This document shows, piece after piece, positions 1-8,308 of a stretch of DNA of 64,000 bases. A model generated the notes under the pieces. It did not search any database. It worked only from the letters and a program-made list of their open reading frames with translations, and was not told the DNA's origin. The stretch is taken from the NCBI RefSeq assembly GCF_030160635.1, contig NZ_BSOS01000006.1, positions 78,239 to 142,238 of the forward strand. Reading direction: 5' to 3'. Positions within the stretch are counted from its first letter, which is position 1. Every line of letters starts with the position of its first letter. This stretch comes from Acidocella aquatica (GTDB lineage Bacteria; Pseudomonadota; Alphaproteobacteria; Acetobacterales; Acetobacteraceae). The translations under genes were made by a program, and so were the position numbers.

Positions 1-2
1 CC

Positions 3-1310
3 GGGCTGCTGTATGTGCCGATCAGCTCGCGCCTGACGGTGGGCGAGGCGGCGTATATCGCGCGCGATTGTGATGCGAAGCTGGTGATTGCCTCGGCGGC
101 GTTGCGGGCCGAGGCGCTGGCGGCAGAGTTGGGGCCGGAGATAGCGGTGCTGGTGACCAGTGCGCCGGGCGGGTTCGACGAAGCGGTGGCGGGGATGCCT
201 GACACGCCGATTGCGGGTGAGGTGCGCGGGGCGGCGATGGTGTATTCATCGGGCACCACGGGGCGGCCGAAGGGGATTTCACCTGACCTGGAGGCGGTGG
301 GGATTGATGTGCCGCCCGCGGTAACCGCCACGGTGGTGCGGCTTTATGGGTTTGATAACCACACGGTGTATCTCTCCACCGCGCCGCTTTATCATACCGC
401 GCCGCTGAAATTTACCATGTCGGTGCAGTCCGTTGGTGGCACGGTGGTGGTGCTGGAGAAGTTTGACGCGGCGGCGGCGCTGGCGGCGATTGAGACATAT
501 CGCGTGACGCATTCGCAATGGGTGCCAACCATGTTCGTGCGCATGCTGCATTTGCGCGAGAGCATGACGGGGCGTGATTTGTCGTCGCACAAGGTGGCGA
601 TTCATTCGGCGGCCCCCTGCCCGGTGGCGGTGAAGGAGCAGATGATCGACTGGTGGGGGCCGATTATTTACGAATATTATGGCGGGTCCGAGAGTGTCGG
701 CATGTGCGCCATCGAGCCGTTGGAGTGGTTGCGCAAAAAGGGGTCGGTGGGGCGGCCCTCGCGTGGGAAAATTCATATTCTGGCAGAGGATGGCGCCGAA
801 CTTGGCGTTGGCCAGACCGGGAATGTGTATTTCGAGGGCGGCAGCGCCTTTGTGTATCATAAGGACGAAGCCAAGACCGCGCGGGCAAAAACACGAGAGG
901 GCTGGGGCACGTTTGGGGATATTGGGTATGTGGATGAGGACGGCTACCTCTTCCTGACCGACCGGCGCGATTATGTGATCAATGTTGGCGGTGTGAATAT
1001 CTATCCGCAGGAGGCGGAGAATTTTCTCTCCACGCATCCGAAGGTGCTGGACGTGGCGGTGTTTGGCATTCCGCATGCGGAATATGGCGAAGAGGTGAAG
1101 GCCGTGGTCGCTGTGCGCGCGCCGCATGTCGCCGGTCCGGCGCTGGCGGAGGAATTGATCGCGTATTGCCGCGAACATCTGGCGGCGAACAAATGTCCGC
1201 GCTCGGTTGATTTCGAGGCTGACATGCCGCGCGAGCCGACAGGGAAATTGCTGAAGCGCTTGTTGCGGGCGCGCTACTGGCCGGAAAAAAACAAACAAAA
1301 GGTGGGATGA
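3..1310 (+). CDS. acyl-CoA synthetase (AMP-forming), 5' end outside window
   Basis: Activates a carboxylic acid to its acyl-CoA through an acyl-adenylate, the likely entry step for the catabolic genes that follow. The frame is open from base 3, and its first residues (GLLYVPISSRLT) match the internal sequence of ANL-superfamily ligases, so roughly the first 70-80 residues lie before the window. The P-loop is YSSGTTGRPKG, the adenine-binding region contains YYGGSESVGM, and the hinge and C-terminal lid contain DRRDYVINVGGVNIYP and PREPTGK with the catalytic lysine. The stop is followed after one base by the ATG of the next crotonase gene, so the two are co-transcribed. The acid substrate cannot be deduced; context suggests a hydrophobic or branched acid. 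Confidence 0.9.
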   Translation, partial: GLLYVPISSRLTVGEAAYIARDCDAKLVIASAALRAEALAAELGPEIAVLVTSAPGGFDEAVAGMPDTPIAGEVRGAAMVYSSGTTGRPKGISPDLEAVGIDVPPAVTATVVRLYGFDNHTVYLSTAPLYHTAPLKFTMSVQSVGGTVVVLEKFDAAAALAAIETYRVTHSQWVPTMFVRMLHLRESMTGRDLSSHKVAIHSAAPCPVAVKEQMIDWWGPIIYEYYGGSESVGMCAIEPLEWLRKKGSVGRPSRGKIHILAEDGAELGVGQTGNVYFEGGSAFVYHKDEAKTARAKTREGWGTFGDIGYVDEDGYLFLTDRRDYVINVGGVNIYPQEAENFLSTHPKVLDVAVFGIPHAEYGEEVKAVVAVRAPHVAGPALAEELIAYCREHLAANKCPRSVDFEADMPREPTGKLLKRLLRARYWPEKNKQKVG

Positions 1311-1311
1311 C

Positions 1312-2112
1312 ATGAGCGAGCCGGAATTATTAACGCAAATCGACGGACCGATTGCCCGGATCACGTTTAACCGGCCGCAGGCGCGTAATGCGCTGACCGC
1401 TGGCATGGTGAGCGACATGGCGGCGTTTTTGCTGAAAATTGAGAATGACTCAGCGGTGCGCTGCGTGATTCTTGCGGGTTCTGGCGAGCACTTCATGGCC
1501 GGTGGCGATGTTGCGGGGTTTGGCGAGGCGCTGAATGCCCTGCCGGCGGAGCGGGAGGCTGATTTTGTCCGCCGGGCAAAATCAGCCATGCCGATCTTCG
1601 AGGTGTTTGAACGTTTGTCGAAGCCGGTGATTGCCAAGGTGCGCGGTGCGGCGGCGGGGGCCAGTATCGGCTGGGTTGCGGCGGCGGATTTTGTGATGAT
1701 CTCCGAGACGGCATTATTCGTGTTCGCGCATATCCATTTGGGTGCCAGCCCGGATGGCGCGCTGACCTGGCATCTGCCGCGCGCGGTGGGGCTGCGCAAG
1801 GCGAAGGAACTGGTGCTTCTCGGCGGGCGGTTGAACGCGCAGGAAGCGCTGGAGGCGGGGCTGGCAAATCGCCTGGTGCCGAACGCGGAGCTTGATGCGG
1901 AAACCGAAGCGCTGGCGAAACGCCTTAGCGCCGGGCCAAGCATTGCCATTGGCCGCAGCAAGCTGTTGCTCAATCAGGCTTCGGCCAATTCGCAACTCCG
2001 GCAGATGGAGCTGGAAGCAGAGTCGTTTGGCGCCTGCGCGGCGAGTGATGATTTCGTTGAAGGCGTCACGGCATTCACGGGCAAGCGTAAAGCGGCATTC
2101 AAGGGCCGTTGA
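1312..2112 (+). CDS. enoyl-CoA hydratase/isomerase family protein
   Basis: Crotonase-fold protein of 266 residues, acting on an acyl-CoA in beta-oxidation-like breakdown. The first oxyanion-hole region is HFMAGGDV and the second is GAAAGASIGW. The usual two hydratase glutamates are absent: the GGGxE-type position reads GASIGW, and the second acid position reads LGASPDGALTWHLPR, with an aspartate. That pattern is common in enoyl-CoA isomerase-like members such as the PaaG group, so isomerase activity is as likely as hydration. It begins one base after the acyl-CoA synthetase stop and is followed 19 bases later by a CaiB/BaiF gene on the same strand, so it is the second gene of an operon. Confidence 0.88.
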   Translation: MSEPELLTQIDGPIARITFNRPQARNALTAGMVSDMAAFLLKIENDSAVRCVILAGSGEHFMAGGDVAGFGEALNALPAEREADFVRRAKSAMPIFEVFERLSKPVIAKVRGAAAGASIGWVAAADFVMISETALFVFAHIHLGASPDGALTWHLPRAVGLRKAKELVLLGGRLNAQEALEAGLANRLVPNAELDAETEALAKRLSAGPSIAIGRSKLLLNQASANSQLRQMELEAESFGACAASDDFVEGVTAFTGKRKAAFKGR

Positions 2113-2131
2113 TCTTCGAAGGGTTTTGAAT

Positions 2132-3319
2132 ATGGCAAAGATTTTACAGGGCATAAGGGTGCTGGATGTCACGCGTTATGTCGCTGGCCCGGCGACGACG
2201 GCATTGCTCGCGGACCTTGGCGCGGATGTAATCCGCATTGAGCCGCCTGGCGGCGGTGAAGACCGTACGCCCCTGCCCTTTGCCGAAGGTTTCCACGGGG
2301 GTGCTGGTTTCACCCAGGTTGGGCGCAACAAGCGTGGTATAACGCTCGATCTTGCTTGCGAGCGTGGGAAGGCCGTGTTTGAAAAATTGTTAAAGACGGC
2401 GGATATCGTGGTTGCGAATTTGCCACCTCGCTCCGTGGCGTCGCTGGGCATTGGCTATGAGCGGCTCTGCGCGACCAAGCCTGATATCATCTTTGTGCAT
2501 CTGACCACTTTTGGCGCCGATGGGCCTTATGCCGACCGGCTGGGGTTTGATGCGATCGCGCAAGTGATGAGCGGCATGACACATCTCTCCGGTGATCCTG
2601 GCCGGCCGATGAAAAACGCGGCGGCATGGGTGGATATGTCCACCGGTTTTATCGGTGCGTTCGGCGCGCTGGCGGCGTTGCGCCATCGCGATGCCACCGG
2701 CGAGGGGCAGAAGGTGGAAGCCAATCTGCTGCAAACCGCAATGACAGTCGGTAATTACTTTTTGATCGAGGAAGATTTCAATCACTACGGGCGCGAGGGG
2801 ACGGGTAACCGTGCGCAGTCTGGCGGGCCGGCTGATCTGGTGCGGACCAAGGATGGCTGGGTGTATATCGTCGCGCTTGGCAACCCGATGTTCAAGCGGT
2901 TTGCCCGGATGATTGGCCGTGAGGAGGAGTTTCTGGCAGATCCACGCTATCAATCCGACGAGAGCCGCGCCGAGCATGGCGATGCATTGAGTGCGGTGAC
3001 GAGTGAATGGTCGTCGCGGCTGACGACGGAAGAAGCGCTGCTGCAACTGGCCAAATTCAACATTCCGGCCGGGCCGCTTTTAACGCCCAAACAGGCCTTG
3101 GCCGACCCGCATGTGGTTGGGCAATTCCTGCAGCATGTCGAGGTCGAGGGCTTGTCAAAACCCGTGCCCTATATCCGCCCGCCTGCGAAGTTGAGTAAAA
3201 CACCGGCGGAAATACACAAAGGTCCGCCGCGCGCGGGGGAGGATAATGAAGCGATTTTGGCGGAAGTTGGTTTTACGGTGGAAGAAATCGCAACGCTGGC
3301 GCGCGACGGTGTGATTTGA
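2132..3319 (+). CDS. CaiB/BaiF (class III) CoA-transferase family protein
   Basis: Class III CoA-transferase-fold protein of 395 residues, expected to move CoA between acids or to racemise an acyl-CoA. The start is the ATG at 2132, giving the family N-terminus MAKILQGIRVLDVTRYVAGP; the longer open frame upstream lies inside the crotonase gene. Family signatures include LADLGADVIRIEPPGGGEDR and RNKRGITLDL. At the position of the catalytic aspartate of formyl-CoA transferase, the motif reads VEANLLQTAM, with glutamine where aspartate is expected, so classic anhydride chemistry is doubtful. It closes the plus-strand operon begun by the acyl-CoA synthetase and is convergent with the crotonase gene at 3320-4690, with no gap between them. 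Confidence 0.88.
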   Translation: MAKILQGIRVLDVTRYVAGPATTALLADLGADVIRIEPPGGGEDRTPLPFAEGFHGGAGFTQVGRNKRGITLDLACERGKAVFEKLLKTADIVVANLPPRSVASLGIGYERLCATKPDIIFVHLTTFGADGPYADRLGFDAIAQVMSGMTHLSGDPGRPMKNAAAWVDMSTGFIGAFGALAALRHRDATGEGQKVEANLLQTAMTVGNYFLIEEDFNHYGREGTGNRAQSGGPADLVRTKDGWVYIVALGNPMFKRFARMIGREEEFLADPRYQSDESRAEHGDALSAVTSEWSSRLTTEEALLQLAKFNIPAGPLLTPKQALADPHVVGQFLQHVEVEGLSKPVPYIRPPAKLSKTPAEIHKGPPRAGEDNEAILAEVGFTVEEIATLARDGVI

Positions 3320-4690
3320 TCAGCTGGCGCTGAGGTTTTTTTGATATATGGGCCCACCGAGCGGGCGGGGAAAGCCCAGTGCTGCGACGCAGAGCAGGTC
3401 AATATCTCCGGTTGACGCAGCGGCGCCGGAGGCAACCAGCGCTTCGCCGGTCGCAGAGAGTGCCGCGGTAAATTGCGGTGAAAATGCCTGCACGGGGCCA
3501 GATACAGCGGCGCGGAGTTGTTGGCTGAGCTGGCAGCCGCGCCCGATGACCGTGGCGCGGCCCAATGGACGGACGAGGCGGGCAATGGCGGCGAGGACGG
3601 CGGCATCCTGATTTTTTTGTGTGGCGATTTCGACCAGCCCGTTGGCCTTGCCATGCAGGATGACGGTCAGCGCGTGGGGAGCCGCGGTTTCGTTTGAGCC
3701 AATGACATGCACGGCTATTTCCGCATCCGGCCGGATTTCGATGTTGGCGGCACGGGCGATTGGTGCCAGGGTTTGGGCGTGTGAGCCGCTGAGCGCCAGG
3801 GCGGTGAGTCGCTGGGGTGGCGCCGCAACTTTTCCGGCGGCGCGTTCGGCGAAGAACAGATGGCGCATGGCCTTGGCTTCAGCGGAATATTTGCATTCGC
3901 TGACGAGCTGGCGTTCGGCTTCAACACCGGCATCAAACCCATGTTCATAGCCAGCGCGCACGGCGGCGATGGCTTTGAGGGGGGCGGTTTCTCCAGGGCG
4001 TTCATGTGCGGCGCGCAGCGCGGCGGCGGCGAAGATAGCCTGAGCATCCTGGCTGGCGATGAGCGCGTGGTCGCGGGTGCGGCGGATGAGTTTGCCGGTT
4101 TGGGCTTTGGCCCATGCTATGGCGGCGGCGCGGAAGTCAGCTTCGGTTGTTGTCTCATCGACAAGACCGAGGCGCAGGGCCTCCGGGGTATCGAGGATAT
4201 CGCCGCAGGCGGCGACATCCAGTGCGCGGGCGAGGGGGATGATGCGGGGCAGGCGCTGTGTGCCGCAGGCGCCGGGGATGATGCCGACCTCGACTTCGGG
4301 CAGGCCGAAACGGGCTTGTGCTCCGGCGAGGCGGTAATGGCAGGTGAGGGCGAGCTCCAGCCCGCCGCCCAGCGCCGCGCCGTGGATGGCGGCGAACAGT
4401 GGTTTTGTGACCCGGTCCATGGCGTCAAGTGCCGCATGCAGAAAGAACGGTTCGGTGCGCGTGGCGGTTCGCTTGAGGTCCACCCCGGCGGAGAAGGCGC
4501 GGCCGGCGCCAACGAACAGTATGCCCGCGACCGCCTTATTGTGTTCCAGATGGGGCATAAGCTCGGCGATGCCCTCGCGCATGGTGTCATACAGTGCGTT
4601 GACCGGTGGGTTATCCAGTTCGATGATGGCGAGATTGCCATCGAGGGTGAGGTGCAGCGGAGCTTGGCTCTCAGCGGCGGGCGTGGTCAT
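3320..4690 (-). CDS. shortened FadB/FadJ-like protein: active-looking hydratase, eroded dehydrogenase half
   Basis: 456 residues, against roughly 700 for bifunctional hydratase/3-hydroxyacyl-CoA dehydrogenases. The N-terminal crotonase domain (about 10-200) keeps both catalytic glutamates in GGGLELALTCHYRLA and FGLPEVEVGIIPG. The linker KAMRHLFFAERAAGKV (about 275-290) is typical of the bifunctional family. What follows is a compressed remnant: no GxGxxG nucleotide motif is visible, but GLVEIATQKNQD...RLVRPLGRATVIG resembles the late part of the NAD domain, and the C-terminus DIDLLCVAALGFPRPLGGP resembles the FadB C-terminal repeat. The dehydrogenase function is therefore probably lost. Its ATG overlaps the stop of the ferredoxin reductase gene upstream (ATGA), so the two are translationally coupled. 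Confidence 0.85.
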   Translation of the reverse strand: MTTPAAESQAPLHLTLDGNLAIIELDNPPVNALYDTMREGIAELMPHLEHNKAVAGILFVGAGRAFSAGVDLKRTATRTEPFFLHAALDAMDRVTKPLFAAIHGAALGGGLELALTCHYRLAGAQARFGLPEVEVGIIPGACGTQRLPRIIPLARALDVAACGDILDTPEALRLGLVDETTTEADFRAAAIAWAKAQTGKLIRRTRDHALIASQDAQAIFAAAALRAAHERPGETAPLKAIAAVRAGYEHGFDAGVEAERQLVSECKYSAEAKAMRHLFFAERAAGKVAAPPQRLTALALSGSHAQTLAPIARAANIEIRPDAEIAVHVIGSNETAAPHALTVILHGKANGLVEIATQKNQDAAVLAAIARLVRPLGRATVIGRGCQLSQQLRAAVSGPVQAFSPQFTAALSATGEALVASGAAASTGDIDLLCVAALGFPRPLGGPIYQKNLSAS

Positions 4691-5883
4691 ACCGCGAGTT
4701 TCCGCAAATCCTGTTTTGGATCAGCGAGCAGGGCGGCGTTAACCGCGGCGCGTTTCTCGACGAGAATTTGGGCGAAACGCATGTCCTTGGCCTGATTGAT
4801 GCCGAGCGCGCCGATCACGACTCCGGCTTCGTTCTGGTAGATGAGCATGAATTTCCGGCTGTTGGCCTCACCACGCAACGTGGCGATGCCGGTGCCGATA
4901 TCGCCGGCGGTTTGCAGCTTTACGTCATATTGGTCGGACCACATGGTTGACACGGCGCCATAGGCCTCGTGTTTGCCCAGCATGTTGCGCGCAGCGGTGA
5001 TGGCCTGGTTTTGCGCGTGTTTCCAGTTTTCGCTGCGGATGTCGCCGTTGCCAAAAGGGTTGGGATAGCGCGTTACGTCACCCGCGGCGTAAATATCCGG
5101 GTCGCTGGTCTGGCAATATTCGTCGACGATGATGCCGTCGCGGCAGGCAAGTCCGGCCGCGGCGGCGAGCTCGGTATTTGGCACGACGCCGATGCCGATC
5201 ACGATCAGATCAGCTTGAAGATCACCGCGCTTGGTGGTGCTGATACCCGTGGGGGTGAGGCTGACGGAGCCGGCATCGAGCAGCAGATTGACGCCGTGGC
5301 TCGTGTGCAGTTCCGCCATATAGGCGGAGAGCTCGGGCGGCAGAATACGCGACATCACACGGCCGGCGAAGTCTACCACGGTGACATGGCAGCCGCGGGT
5401 TGAAGCGCTGGCGGCGACTTCCATGCCGATGACGCCAGCGCCGACGATGGCAACGCGTATGCCAGGTTGAAGCGCGGCGCGAAGATGCCGCGCGTCGGCA
5501 AGCGTTCTCACGACGTAGGCCGGCACCGGGGAGGTTTCCATGCCGGGCAGGGTGCGCGCGCGCGCGCCCGTGGTGATCAGCAATTTTTCATATTTAATCG
5601 GTTCATCGGAGCCGATCTGCAGCGTGCGCGCGGCCGGGTTGATGGCAGTGACGGGCGTGCCCAGCCGGAGTTCGACGCCCTGTTCGGCGTACCAACTCTC
5701 GGCGCGCAGATAAAAGCGGCTTTCCGGCGCATCGCCGGTCAGCGCTTCCTTTGATAAAGGCGGACGGTCGTAGGGGGCTTCAGGCTCATCGCCGATCAGC
5801 AGAATCGGTCCGGCATAGCCTTCCTGCCGCAGAGTCGCCGCCGCCATATCGCCAGCCAGGCTCGCGCCGATGATGTAAATCAT
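4687..5883 (-). CDS. FAD-dependent ferredoxin reductase (rhodocoxin/putidaredoxin reductase type)
   Basis: NAD(P)H-dependent flavoprotein of 398 residues that would reduce a small ferredoxin serving a P450 or Rieske oxygenase. The first FAD Rossmann motif is IIGASLAGDMAAATLR, the NAD motif is VAIVGAGVIGMEVAAS, the second FAD motif is DIYAAGDVTRYPNP, and a reductase C-terminal domain follows from about residue 320. The start is the ATG at 5883, preceded by the strong ribosome binding site AGGAGGAG; an in-frame upstream start would add 17 poor residues. The stop overlaps the start of the crotonase-family gene downstream. No ferredoxin, P450 or oxygenase gene lies within the window, so its partner must be encoded elsewhere. 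Confidence 0.88.
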   Translation of the reverse strand: MIYIIGASLAGDMAAATLRQEGYAGPILLIGDEPEAPYDRPPLSKEALTGDAPESRFYLRAESWYAEQGVELRLGTPVTAINPAARTLQIGSDEPIKYEKLLITTGARARTLPGMETSPVPAYVVRTLADARHLRAALQPGIRVAIVGAGVIGMEVAASASTRGCHVTVVDFAGRVMSRILPPELSAYMAELHTSHGVNLLLDAGSVSLTPTGISTTKRGDLQADLIVIGIGVVPNTELAAAAGLACRDGIIVDEYCQTSDPDIYAAGDVTRYPNPFGNGDIRSENWKHAQNQAITAARNMLGKHEAYGAVSTMWSDQYDVKLQTAGDIGTGIATLRGEANSRKFMLIYQNEAGVVIGALGINQAKDMRFAQILVEKRAAVNAALLADPKQDLRKLAV

Positions 5884-6602
5884 GCTAGAATCTCCTCCTG
5901 AACCGCTTTGCGGCAATATATGGCAACCAAACAATGAGGTTGTGTACTAATTTTCTGGCCACCCTAACATCTGTTTCCTGTGGGGGCAAGAAATCGCCGT
6001 GGAAGCGGATCGAAGACGGATAAAATGAGGAAAACCAAGGATATCAAAGCAATTTCACGGAAAAATTCCAACAAATTCAACGGGGATGGAGAAGACCCCC
6101 GGTGTGACGCCCGGTTTTAGTGGAACGAAAAGAGAATTGCCGGCAATGCTGAGAAAGCTGGTAAGCAAGGGCAGAAAATGGTCAAATAAAGAGATTGTAA
6201 GCCACCGTATGGTTGACAACTTTCTATCTAGTGTAATAAACACTTGCGTACTATCGTCGTTCAGGCAAAAGTTCACAGACCGTAGTTTGTAGTTACCGTC
6301 GTCATAAGTGGTGTTGTTATGAGGGGGAGGCGTGGACAAAATTATCGTTCTTAAATGCTGGGTGGATTTATCCGTCGCGGTGTAGGTTGAAGGGGCGGGG
6401 TATTGATCCATTTAGGCTGGCTTCCAGTCGTTTTTCGCGGAATGTTCTGAGATTGCGGGTTGCTTGGTGGGCGTGAGCAATGCCTCATTTGAGTGTTGAA
6501 GGTCTGACAGGTACTAAAAGCTTATTGATATGCGCTAGAGTAATAAAAAATCGCCAGCTTTAAACTGGTGGCGTGCAAGATCAACTGGGAAGGATAAATT
6601 CA
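5884..6602. other. 719-base divergent intergenic region, AT-richer than its surroundings
   Basis: Separates the leftward ferredoxin reductase operon from the rightward DUF1302 gene. Its composition is visibly poorer in G and C than the flanking genes. It contains a plausible promoter (6213-6239) and, just before the DUF1302 ribosome binding site, a short dyad with CCAG and CTGG arms around CTTTAAA (about 6553-6568) next to an A-tract. Open frames of 118 codons (minus) and 68 codons (plus) exist here but have no recognisable motif or convincing ribosome binding site, so they are not called as genes. Confidence 0.6.
6213..6239 (+). promoter_or_regulatory. candidate sigma-70 promoter for the DUF1302 operon
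   Basis: A perfect TTGACA at 6213-6218 is followed after 15 bases by TAATAA at 6234-6239 (the overlapping AATAAA gives a spacing of 16). It faces the DUF1302 gene and would leave a leader of about 360 bases. Assigned by consensus match only. Confidence 0.4.
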
Positions 6603-8288
6603 ATGAAAACAAAGGATGTAACGATTTTAAAGCAGCGGTTGCTGTCGAGTATTCCATCTCGATATGCGCACCTCTCCGCCTTGATGCTCGCGGGCACGGC
6701 GGCGGGTGTCGTGACACTTTTGGCGCCGCATGCGGCGCATGCGTACAGCTTCTACAACGGCCAGTATGATGGTCAGCAACTCGAGATCAACCTCGATACG
6801 ACGGTTGGTTATTCAAATATTTTTCGTGTCAATAATCCGTCCAAGGTGTTGTTGGCCAATGTCAACGGCGATGAAGGCGACCGCCAGTTTCCGCATGGCA
6901 TGGTTTCGAATGAATTCGAAGTTAACCCGATTTTTGACGTCAAATACGGCAATTACGGCTTGCATGTCAGCGGTGAAGCTTATCTGAACACCGTTTATCT
7001 GCAAAAGGGCCAAGATCACTCAGCGGCCACCTTAAACCCGATTTCGATTACCGATCCATCGAGTTTCACGAGTGCGACGCGCAATCAGAATGGTGAAAAT
7101 GCCAAGCTTCTGGATGCCTTTGTTTATGGCTCGGAGTATTTTGGGGCGAATAACCAGCAGGAAATCACTGTTAAAATTGGCCGTCAGACTCAGCTTTGGG
7201 GGCAGAGCCTGTTGATCGCCGGTGATGGTATTTCCGCGGCCATGGCGCCGATTGATATTCAGTTCGCGCAGAGCAACCCGAATGCGCTGGCCTCGCAGGT
7301 GTTCCTGCCGACCGCGCAGGTGGTCGTAACCTATCAGCCAAACACCGTATATACCCTGCAGGCTTATTATCAGTCTGAATGGGCGCCGGATAATTTCCAG
7401 GGTGTAGGCTCTTATTTCAGCAGCGCAGACATTCTCGACAAGGGTGGGCAGCGGATTCTTGTTGGAGGTCCTTATGGGCTTTACCGTATCAAGGATAACC
7501 GCCCGCCGATCGGTAACGGCCAGTTCGGTGTCTCCCTACAGGCGACGCTTGGTAATTTCGATCTTGGCGTGTATGCGCTGCGCTATGATTCCAAAACGCC
7601 TGAGATCTATGTTGGTGCACCAGATCCGTCGAAGGGGCCGTCAATTCCTCAGGGCGGCGTAAATGCGGGCAGTTACTGGCTGGTTTACCCACGTGACTTG
7701 CAGTTGTACGGTGCTTCGATCTCCACCACCATTGGGCCAGCTAACGTCGCGGGAGAAATTTCGTATCGTCCGAATGTGAATTTGGACAGCGGTTTGGGTG
7801 GTTCGGCCTATCCCGGTAATGCGAATGGCTCCCCGGCCTGGGCCGTCGGCCGCGTGTTGAACGAACAGATTTCAACTTTGTATATTTCGCCACCGTTACC
7901 GCTTGATCCAGGTGGTTTGTCGTTCCTGGGCGAATTTGTATCAAACACCGTGCTTGGCGTGTCAAAAAACAAGGCTGCGTTGGCTCCAGGCCGCGATGCC
8001 ACGGCTGGCCAGATTGCCTTTCAGCTTACCCCGACCTACTTCTTTGCTGCGGTTCCAAATGTTCAGTGGAACTTTCCGATCGGCTTCGGCATGGGCGTGT
8101 TTAACCGCTCGCAGTTCGACCAAACCGAAAACAATGGCGTTGGCCACGTAAATGTCAGTATTCAAGCCATTTACAAGCAAACTTGGACGGCCGAGGTGAC
8201 CTATTACGACTATCTCGGGAAGGCTAACGCGCTCAATCCAACGGCCGATCGCGGGTATGTCGGATTCAACCTTACGCATACATTCTAA
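6603..8288 (+). CDS. DUF1302 family outer-membrane beta-barrel protein
   Basis: 561-residue envelope protein, expected to form an outer-membrane barrel. The N-terminus is a long signal peptide with hydrophobic core LMLAGTAAGVVTLLAP and a likely AHA cleavage site before YSFYNG. The body has alternating beta-strand sequence and ends in the aromatic C-terminus GFNLTHTF, as expected for a Bam-inserted barrel. The ATG at 6603 follows GGAAGGA; a GTG 30 bases earlier is also in frame but lies before that site. DUF1302 genes are typically found next to DUF1329, YCF48-like and MMPL/RND genes, all of which follow here, often in clusters for steroid or other hydrophobic compound metabolism. The exact cargo is unknown. 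Confidence 0.88.
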   Translation: MKTKDVTILKQRLLSSIPSRYAHLSALMLAGTAAGVVTLLAPHAAHAYSFYNGQYDGQQLEINLDTTVGYSNIFRVNNPSKVLLANVNGDEGDRQFPHGMVSNEFEVNPIFDVKYGNYGLHVSGEAYLNTVYLQKGQDHSAATLNPISITDPSSFTSATRNQNGENAKLLDAFVYGSEYFGANNQQEITVKIGRQTQLWGQSLLIAGDGISAAMAPIDIQFAQSNPNALASQVFLPTAQVVVTYQPNTVYTLQAYYQSEWAPDNFQGVGSYFSSADILDKGGQRILVGGPYGLYRIKDNRPPIGNGQFGVSLQATLGNFDLGVYALRYDSKTPEIYVGAPDPSKGPSIPQGGVNAGSYWLVYPRDLQLYGASISTTIGPANVAGEISYRPNVNLDSGLGGSAYPGNANGSPAWAVGRVLNEQISTLYISPPLPLDPGGLSFLGEFVSNTVLGVSKNKAALAPGRDATAGQIAFQLTPTYFFAAVPNVQWNFPIGFGMGVFNRSQFDQTENNGVGHVNVSIQAIYKQTWTAEVTYYDYLGKANALNPTADRGYVGFNLTHTF

Positions 8289-8308
8289 GAATCAGGGAAG
8301 AAACAACC

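Noticed and set aside
279..1973. 564-codon minus-strand open frame opposite the acyl-CoA synthetase and crotonase genes
   Set aside because: Both sense genes have full catalytic motifs; the antisense translation matches no family.
6055..6411. 118-codon minus-strand open frame in the DUF1302 upstream spacer
   Set aside because: No motif, no ribosome binding site of note, and it covers the candidate promoter.
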